Below, piece by piece: positions 4,836-9,668 of a stretch of 9,668 bases of DNA; position 1 is the first letter of the stretch, and every line of letters starts with the position of its first letter. The stretch comes from Bacillota bacterium (GTDB lineage Bacteria > Bacillota > Clostridia > Peptostreptococcales > Anaerovoracaceae). The stretch spans positions 1 through 9,668 of the forward strand of contig JAQSXD010000108.1 of the NCBI GenBank assembly GCA_029266295.1. The letters are read 5' to 3'. The notes beneath the pieces are model-generated. The model did no database searches and had not been told where the DNA came from. It saw nothing but the letters and a program-made list of their open reading frames with translations. Both the position numbers and the translations under genes were made by a program.

Positions 4836-6679
4836 TGGCGAGCCTGCAACAAACTTTAGCAATGATGACCGCTTCTTTTGCTTTAAGAAAGGTTGTTAAA
4901 CTAACCAAAAATGCAGCCGGTGATTTTACCAGGCTTGTGGACTCAGTTGATTCTCTTAACAAGAAATTGGGAGTTACAGGCGACAAGAGCGATGCGCTAT
5001 CTGGTTCAATTAGTGAGATTATGAAATTGGATAAGATAAAACTTGGAATGGGAGCAGCAGATAATTATCTTCGTATGCAGACCCGACTCAAGGCCGCCAA
5101 TACAGAATTGCAGACACAAGCGGATCTTCAGAGCAAAGTATTTGCCGCAGCGAACAGATCGAGAACCTCTTATTCCGATATGGTCAATACTTTTGCAGAT
5201 CTTAAGACAGCGGCAGGAAATGCGTTCGGTTCAAACAGTGAAGCGTTAGGGTTTACAGAATTGATCCATAAATCATACAAACTTGGCGGAAGTTCATCAG
5301 AGGAACAGTCTAGTGGAATAGGACAAGTGGTGAACGCTATGGGAAGTGGAAAGGTCGATAGCAGTGCATTTGATAATATGGCACAGGGAGCACCTGCGAT
5401 GCTCAAAGCGCTGGAGACCTTTACCGGAAAGTCCCGAGCAGAGTTAAGAAGTATGGCATCAGAGGGCATACTTACTGCCGACACTTTGAAGAAAGCGCTA
5501 TTTGCAGCTTCAAAGGATATTAATGACAATTTTGTTGAGCTGCCTATGACCTTTGCAGACGTATGGAGTAGGATAAAAAATGCGGGGATAGAGGCCTTTG
5601 GCGGTGTGATGGATCGCATCGAGGAGCTAATGAAATCCAATCAGTTTCAAGCTTTTTTGGATGGTCTGGTCGCTGGAATCTATCTTATTGGCGATACCGC
5701 AAATTGGCTGGTTGACACAATCATAAGCAATTGGGATACGATTAGTCCAATATTAGCAATATTAGGTGGGGTGGTTTTAACAGCTATAACCGCAAAGATT
5801 TGGGAGACTGTAGCAGCTCTCTTTGCACAGGCAGGAGCGCTATTTCTCAATTACTGGCCGCTTATGTTGATCATCGGAGCAATTGCACTTGCTATTTTAA
5901 TTGCAAGGCAATACGGAGCAACTTGGGAGGATATTCTGGGAGTAATTGGCGGAGTGATTGGAACCTTGGTAGTCATCCTCTATGATTGCTTTGCCCTGAT
6001 TTGGAATATTGTTGCAAATGTGATCAATTTTATTGGGAATGCGGTTGGGGATGCTAAGAATTTAATTGAAACTCTATTCTTTGATTTGATGGTTAGCGTT
6101 TTAGGCTTTATTGAAGCAATGGCGAAAGGCTTAGAGGAATTCCTCAATTTCATAGGAATTGAATCAGATATATCCGTTAAGATTACCGAAAAGAAGAATC
6201 AGTATATGGATAAAGCAGCCAGCGCAAAAGAAAAAGCTGAATGGATTGAATTTGTTAAGCAAAGAGAAATGGTGGACCCTCAAAAAGGGTATGATTTCGG
6301 ATCCGCTATTGGCTCAAATTTGCCAGGTGCTTTCAATGAGAAATTAAAACAGATGAAAGACGGAATGAGTGCAGATGGCTTTAGCTTGTTGGGAGGTAAT
6401 GCAAGCAACGACCTTGGTACCCCTAGCAATCCAGTTTCTGTGCAGGGCACCGGTTCAAACGGAAATCTCGCTGTTGACATGGCGGAAGAGGATATCCAGT
6501 ATTTGCGTGATATCGCAGAGCGGGATTATATCAACAAATTCAGTACGGCTACAGTGGCTCCCAACATCCAGGTATCTTTCGGAGATATTCATAAGGAAGC
6601 CGATGCAGATAAGGTGGCAGGCAGAATCCAACGGATCTTGAGAGAACAAATTGCCACAGCAGGTGAGGGGGTATATTGA
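4835..6679 (+). CDS. Tape measure protein
   Basis: This 614-residue protein sets tail length and is threaded through the tube lumen. ATG at 4835 was chosen over the GTG at 4832 because it overlaps the upstream stop (TGATG) and sits 8 bases after GGAGG at 4822-4826. Residues about 95-230 look like the phage tape measure domain: ANRSRTSYSDMVNTFADLK, then VVNAMGSGKVDSSAFDNMAQ, and MLKALETFTGKSRAELRSMA with EGILTADTLKKALF. Residues about 300-406 are strongly hydrophobic, with several possible membrane helices (for example PLMLIIGAIALAILIARQYG), as in many tape measures thought to insert into the target membrane. The last 70 residues (EEDIQYLRDIAERDYINKF and ADKVAGRIQRILREQIA) are a conserved C-terminal motif in clostridial tape measures. 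It is shorter than PBSX XkdO, implying a fairly short tail. Confidence 0.9.
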   Translation: MASLQQTLAMMTASFALRKVVKLTKNAAGDFTRLVDSVDSLNKKLGVTGDKSDALSGSISEIMKLDKIKLGMGAADNYLRMQTRLKAANTELQTQADLQSKVFAAANRSRTSYSDMVNTFADLKTAAGNAFGSNSEALGFTELIHKSYKLGGSSSEEQSSGIGQVVNAMGSGKVDSSAFDNMAQGAPAMLKALETFTGKSRAELRSMASEGILTADTLKKALFAASKDINDNFVELPMTFADVWSRIKNAGIEAFGGVMDRIEELMKSNQFQAFLDGLVAGIYLIGDTANWLVDTIISNWDTISPILAILGGVVLTAITAKIWETVAALFAQAGALFLNYWPLMLIIGAIALAILIARQYGATWEDILGVIGGVIGTLVVILYDCFALIWNIVANVINFIGNAVGDAKNLIETLFFDLMVSVLGFIEAMAKGLEEFLNFIGIESDISVKITEKKNQYMDKAASAKEKAEWIEFVKQREMVDPQKGYDFGSAIGSNLPGAFNEKLKQMKDGMSADGFSLLGGNASNDLGTPSNPVSVQGTGSNGNLAVDMAEEDIQYLRDIAERDYINKFSTATVAPNIQVSFGDIHKEADADKVAGRIQRILREQIATAGEGVY

Positions 6680-7344
6680 TGAGTGACTATGCTATCTTTT
6701 TCGATTACGGTAATCGGACGTATCGCTTGCCGGTCAATCCGGACGAAGTGAAGGTAAAAAGCTCTCTTTCCGTTGAAAAATATGAAGTGCTTGGGCTGGA
6801 CCAGATTGCAGTTCCAACCAGAATGGAACTAAAGGAATATTCTTTTGACTGCGAGCTCCCCCGAAAAGCGTACCACTATGTAAAGACGCCGAACCGGTTT
6901 AAAGATGCTGACTACTATTTGAAGAAATTTGAGAGATGGAGAAGCGGGCTTATTCCAGTCCGCTTTATCGCCACCAATGGAATCGGCGATGATATCAACA
7001 CACTGGTATTGATTCGGGATCTGGATATCACGGAAAGGGCAGGTGAAGAGGGAGATAAATACATATCATTCTCTCTGATTGAGTACAAGCCCTACGGAAA
7101 GGCGTCTCAACTTACCAAGATGGATGACGGTCGCTATGCTGTGAAGGAAACAACTGCAGTTGAAACGGAAAATCCTAAGAATTCTGGAACTCATACAGTT
7201 GTTAAGGGCGATACCTTATGGGCAATCTCGAAAAAGTATTATGGCGACGGATCAAAGTATACAAAGATCTATCAGGCCAATACGGACAAGATAAAGAATC
7301 CCGCCCTGATTTATCCTGGTCAGATTCTGACAATACCAAATTAG
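6679..7344 (+). CDS. xkdP: LysM-containing baseplate/hub protein (XkdP-like)
   Basis: This 221-residue protein has an N-terminal domain like XkdP (YRLPVNPDEVKV, ELKEYSFDCELPRKAYHYV, FERWRSGLIPVRFIAT, then SFSLIEYKPYG). A linker at about residues 145-170 leads to a C-terminal LysM domain (residues 172-221: HTVVKGDTLWAISKKYYGDG through ALIYPGQILTIPN). LysM binds N-acetylglucosamine-containing glycans. In contractile tails this protein sits at the inner baseplate beside the hub, in the place of T4 gp53-type proteins. ATG at 6679 overlaps the tape measure stop (TGATG), with GGTGAGGGGG upstream. An in-frame TTG at 6676 is a less likely start. Family assignment is strong; contact with peptidoglycan is inferred. 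Confidence 0.92.
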   Translation: MSDYAIFFDYGNRTYRLPVNPDEVKVKSSLSVEKYEVLGLDQIAVPTRMELKEYSFDCELPRKAYHYVKTPNRFKDADYYLKKFERWRSGLIPVRFIATNGIGDDINTLVLIRDLDITERAGEEGDKYISFSLIEYKPYGKASQLTKMDDGRYAVKETTAVETENPKNSGTHTVVKGDTLWAISKKYYGDGSKYTKIYQANTDKIKNPALIYPGQILTIPN

Positions 7345-7354
7345 GTGGTGACTC

Positions 7355-8293
7355 ATGGAATTTTTATTAAATACGGATGACAGCACTTATGAGATAAGCC
7401 AGCTTGTGACAAAGGTATCCTATAAAGATTCGCTAAATGACGGTTGCAGTAAACTGGAATTTAGCTGCATAAATGACGACCTCTCAGTAAACAACGGAAG
7501 TGCTGTGAGTTTTAAATTTGGCGATAGCAATATCTTTTTCGGCTATGTTTTCAAGCACGGTAGGGGAAGGGAAAAAGAGATTAGCGTCACCGCTTATGAT
7601 CAACTGAGATATTGCAAGGCGAAAGACACCATTTTAGTGAAGAATGATACGGCTGCAACACTCGTAAAAAAGATGTGCAACACCCTTGGCCTAAAATATG
7701 GAATCATAGAGGATTCCGGATACTTGCTTGCAACAAGCCCCCATTACGATAAGACCTGGCTGGATATGATCTATTCCGGAATCAGTGATACCGTATTATA
7801 CCTTGGTAAAAAGTTTGCATTACGGGATGAGTTTGGCAGAATTACCCTTCGAGATTTGGAAAACATGAGATTGAATCTGGTGCTGGGAGATGAGAGCCTG
7901 GTTTACGACTATAGCTATGAACAGTCTGTTGATGATGAATTTTACAATCAAATCAAGCTGGTCAGCAGAAATGATACCAGTGGAAAAGATGATACCTACA
8001 TAGCGAAAGACAGTAATTCCATTACACGTTACGGATTGCTGCAATATTATGAAAAAATGGACAACAATGCGAATTATGCTAAGACCAAGGACATGGCTGA
8101 TCAGCTTCTGGGATTATATAACCACGAGGTCGAGAGTCTTAGCCTGAACTGTCTGGGTGATTCAAGTGTACGGGCAGGAAGCAGTGTTTACGGACAAATT
8201 GGAGACATAAAACTAGGCCGTTATCTTCTCGTAAAATCGGTTACCCACAACTTTCTGCCGGCCCATACCATGAGCCTGGAGGTGGTACTATGA
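7355..8293 (+). CDS. xkdQ: Baseplate hub protein (XkdQ/YqbQ-like, gp27-type)
   Basis: This 312-residue protein follows XkdP and matches XkdQ-type hub proteins, the counterpart of T4 gp27 and phage late control D proteins. It has an N-terminal beta-rich domain (YEISQLVTKVSYKDSLNDGC, then GSAVSFKFGDSNIFFGYVFK), the motif EISVTAYDQLRYCKAKDTI, a central helical part (LVKKMCNTLGLKYG, HYDKTWLDMIYSGISDTVLY) and GKKFALRDEFGRITLRDLEN. The C-terminal part ends LGRYLLVKSVTHNFLPAHT and MSLEVVL. The hub forms a trimer that joins the tube to the tip. No spike or lytic domain is fused. The weak ribosome site AGGTGGTGA (7343-7351) overlaps the end of the preceding gene. The stop overlaps the next ATG by four bases (ATGA). 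Confidence 0.9.
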   Translation: MEFLLNTDDSTYEISQLVTKVSYKDSLNDGCSKLEFSCINDDLSVNNGSAVSFKFGDSNIFFGYVFKHGRGREKEISVTAYDQLRYCKAKDTILVKNDTAATLVKKMCNTLGLKYGIIEDSGYLLATSPHYDKTWLDMIYSGISDTVLYLGKKFALRDEFGRITLRDLENMRLNLVLGDESLVYDYSYEQSVDDEFYNQIKLVSRNDTSGKDDTYIAKDSNSITRYGLLQYYEKMDNNANYAKTKDMADQLLGLYNHEVESLSLNCLGDSSVRAGSSVYGQIGDIKLGRYLLVKSVTHNFLPAHTMSLEVVL

Positions 8294-8523
8294 TCAACGA
8301 AATCAAAACAATCGTACATAACTATCTGAATTCCGCTGCTCTTTGCTGCCTGATGACGGGTACTGTAACGAGAGACGGAATCAAAATCAGCGATAAGCTG
8401 ATTCTGCCCGATGAATTGGTCCTTGGAAATCTAAAGTCGTCTCTTATCATCGGGCAAAGGGTCAGGCTGCTGCGTAATCATGGCGGACAGCAATTCTACG
8501 TTCTGGAGGTGATTACCGAATGA
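8290..8523 (+). CDS. xkdR: DUF2577 baseplate protein (XkdR-like)
   Basis: This 77-residue protein fits DUF2577/XkdR by position between the hub and DUF2634 genes and by sequence: a short helix (NEIKTIVHNYLNS), a beta strand region around GTVTRDGIKISDKLILPDEL, and the ending GQRVRLLRNHGGQQFYVLEV typical of the family's small OB-like barrel. These proteins are small baseplate parts, possibly the spike-like tip near the hub. The gene overlaps both neighbours by four bases (ATGA), so translation is probably coupled. It is at the short end for the family, and the region after the strand that ends PDEL looks compact. No catalytic residues are evident. Confidence 0.83.
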   Translation: MINEIKTIVHNYLNSAALCCLMTGTVTRDGIKISDKLILPDELVLGNLKSSLIIGQRVRLLRNHGGQQFYVLEVITE

Positions 8524-8918
8524 CAATACCAAAGGCATCGCTTTCAACCGATATTGAAATCGTTGACAAAATAGACACAAGCAGAACCTACAAGCTGAAT
8601 GAAACCAACATACAAGGGTATGTTGACGGGTGGGAAGCGCTGAAACAAGCAGTTAATAAGGTCTTGAACACAGAAAAGTACGAGTATCCCATTTACAGCT
8701 TTTCCTACGGAATTGAGCTGGATTCACTCATCGGCAAAGATGTTTCTTATGTGAAGGTGGAGCTCAAAAGGAGAATTCAGGAGTGCCTGCTTCGGGATGA
8801 TCGCATCGAGAGTGTTGATAATTTTAACTTTTCTGTGACAGGGGATCAAATTCTTTGTACCTTTGATGTGATTAGTATTTACGGTGAAATCACTATCACA
8901 AAGGAGGTGAATTTATGA
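8520..8918 (+). CDS. xkdS: DUF2634 baseplate wedge protein (XkdS, gp25-like)
   Basis: This 132-residue protein matches XkdS/DUF2634, related to the T4 gp25 baseplate wedge family. Visible family features are TSRTYKLNETNIQGYVDGWE and ALKQAVNKVLNTEKYEYPIY. These are followed by the motif SFSYGIELDSLIGKDVSYVK and ELKRRIQECLLRDDRIESV, then a C-terminal beta part ending ISIYGEITITKEVNL. In gp25-type proteins this fold joins wedges and nucleates the sheath on the baseplate. The start overlaps the preceding stop (ATGA) and the stop overlaps the following start, so stoichiometric coupling with neighbours is likely. Length and sequence look intact. Confidence 0.9.
   Translation: MTIPKASLSTDIEIVDKIDTSRTYKLNETNIQGYVDGWEALKQAVNKVLNTEKYEYPIYSFSYGIELDSLIGKDVSYVKVELKRRIQECLLRDDRIESVDNFNFSVTGDQILCTFDVISIYGEITITKEVNL
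8901..8910 (+). promoter_or_regulatory. Near-consensus ribosome binding site for the baseplate J gene
   Basis: AAGGAGGTGA is essentially the full anti-16S complement and lies inside the end of the DUF2634 gene. Spacing from GGAGG (8903-8907) is 7 bases to the ATG at 8915 and 10 to a second ATG at 8918. This favours 8915 as the start. Confidence 0.8.
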
Positions 8919-9668
8919 TGTTTTCTGATAAGACTTATGAAAACATTTTGTCTCATATGCTTGGGCGAGTAGGCGCTGACGTGGATAAACGAGAAGGAAG
9001 CGTGATCTACGATGCGTTAGCGCCCTGTGCGTATGAGCTTGCCCAGACTTATTATAACCTCAATCAGTTTCTGGATCTGGTCTTTGGTGATACCGCCTCT
9101 GGGGAGTATCTCGATCGGGTTATTTCGGACTACGGCATGTCTCGAAAAGCAGCAACCCATGCTGTTCGAAAAATAGAGACGAACGGCACCGTGAATATCG
9201 GAACCAGATGGGGGATGAAAGATACAACTTATAAGATTACGGAAATGACAGCAACAAATGTCTACAGTGCCATCTGCGAGCAGGAAGGTGAATTAGGAAA
9301 CCTCTACAACGGAGCACTGGAAAACATCGATAATCTCGCCGGAGTAACGGCAGTTCTGACTGATATCATCACATCAGGAGCCGATGAAGAAACCGACGAT
9401 AATTTGAGATCAAGGTTCTATGCGAAAGTGCAAGCCCCCAGCACCTCTGGAAATGCGGATCACTATAAAGAGTGGGCGTTAAAGGTACAGGGTACCGGCA
9501 ATGCAAAGGTTCTACCCCTGTGGGATGGTGCGGGAACTGTGAAAGTACTTGTCGTTGATAGTAATATGCAGATTGATGAAAGCTTGCCGAATTCTGTAGC
9601 AGCATTTATTGAAACGGTTCGCCCCATTGGAGCTGCCGTTACGGTTCAAAGTCCTGACTGCGTTCCCA
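8915..9668 (+). CDS. xkdT: Baseplate J protein (XkdT-like), 3' end cut off
   Basis: The frame is open to the right edge, giving 251 residues of a protein normally about 350-400 long. The N-terminal part (SDKTYENILSHMLGRVGADV, DKREGSVIYDALAPCAYELA, TASGEYLDRVISDYGMSRKA) is typical of XkdT/baseplate J proteins. The motif SGADEETDDNLRSRFYAKV and the segment NADHYKEWALKVQGTGNAKV with LPLWDGAGTVKVLVVDS are family hallmarks. Baseplate J (like T4 gp6 and P2 gpJ) forms the wedge ring that links the central hub to fibres. Its usual downstream partner is YmfQ/DUF2313, which here also appears at the left edge. A strong ribosome site supports the start at 8915, overlapping the upstream stop by four bases. 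Confidence 0.92.
   Translation, partial: MMFSDKTYENILSHMLGRVGADVDKREGSVIYDALAPCAYELAQTYYNLNQFLDLVFGDTASGEYLDRVISDYGMSRKAATHAVRKIETNGTVNIGTRWGMKDTTYKITEMTATNVYSAICEQEGELGNLYNGALENIDNLAGVTAVLTDIITSGADEETDDNLRSRFYAKVQAPSTSGNADHYKEWALKVQGTGNAKVLPLWDGAGTVKVLVVDSNMQIDESLPNSVAAFIETVRPIGAAVTVQSPDCVP

Noticed and set aside
9369..9605. Minus-strand ORF of 78 codons opposite the baseplate J gene
   Set aside because: It lies wholly antisense to a confidently identified gene, with no ribosome site and no recognisable protein.

Overview
The window is a dense stretch of contractile (myovirus or PBSX type) phage tail genes, all on the + strand. It comes from a prophage, a phage-like element or a phage-tail-like bacteriocin of a Gram-positive anaerobe or relative (Bacillota, most likely Clostridia). 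This assignment rests on the protein families, which match the Bacillus PBSX xkd genes and clostridial prophage tails, on moderate to low GC, and on strong AGGAGG-type ribosome binding sites before nearly every gene. No capsid, portal, terminase, lysis, integrase or regulatory gene is present, so virion and tailocin cannot be separated from this window alone.

Layout: (1) 1-2172 holds what normally ends a tail operon: a YmfQ/DUF2313 baseplate protein cut by the left edge, a glycine-rich tail fibre, and a small fibre-associated protein. (2) 2219-4194 begins a tail operon: a DUF6838-type tail terminator, the contractile sheath and the tail tube. (3) 4249-4835 encodes the tail assembly chaperone. 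Here a short G-type protein is extended into a G-T fusion by what looks like a programmed -1 frameshift (slippery A AAA AAC at 4641-4647 followed by a stem-loop). (4) 4835-6679 is the tape measure protein. (5) 6679-9668 is the hub and baseplate series: LysM protein (XkdP), hub (XkdQ), DUF2577 (XkdR), DUF2634/gp25-like (XkdS) and a baseplate J protein (XkdT) cut by the right edge.

The genes are tightly packed, with 1-4 base overlaps at 518, 4835, 6679, 8290, 8520 and 8915, which points to one translationally coupled late operon. The products should work as one machine. Tube and sheath polymerise on a baseplate built from the hub, LysM, gp25-like and J proteins. The tape measure and its frameshifted chaperone set tube length, the terminator caps it, and the fibre recognises the target cell.

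The main points for a second look are: the gene order (the fibre end of a tail module directly precedes the terminator end of a tail module with no head genes between, suggesting tandem tail modules or a permuted operon); the well-formed frameshift signal, whose T half has no start codon of its own and is easily missed; a perfect 16-bp inverted repeat with terminator-like ends inside the tail terminator coding sequence; and a weaker terminator-like hairpin just after the tube gene.
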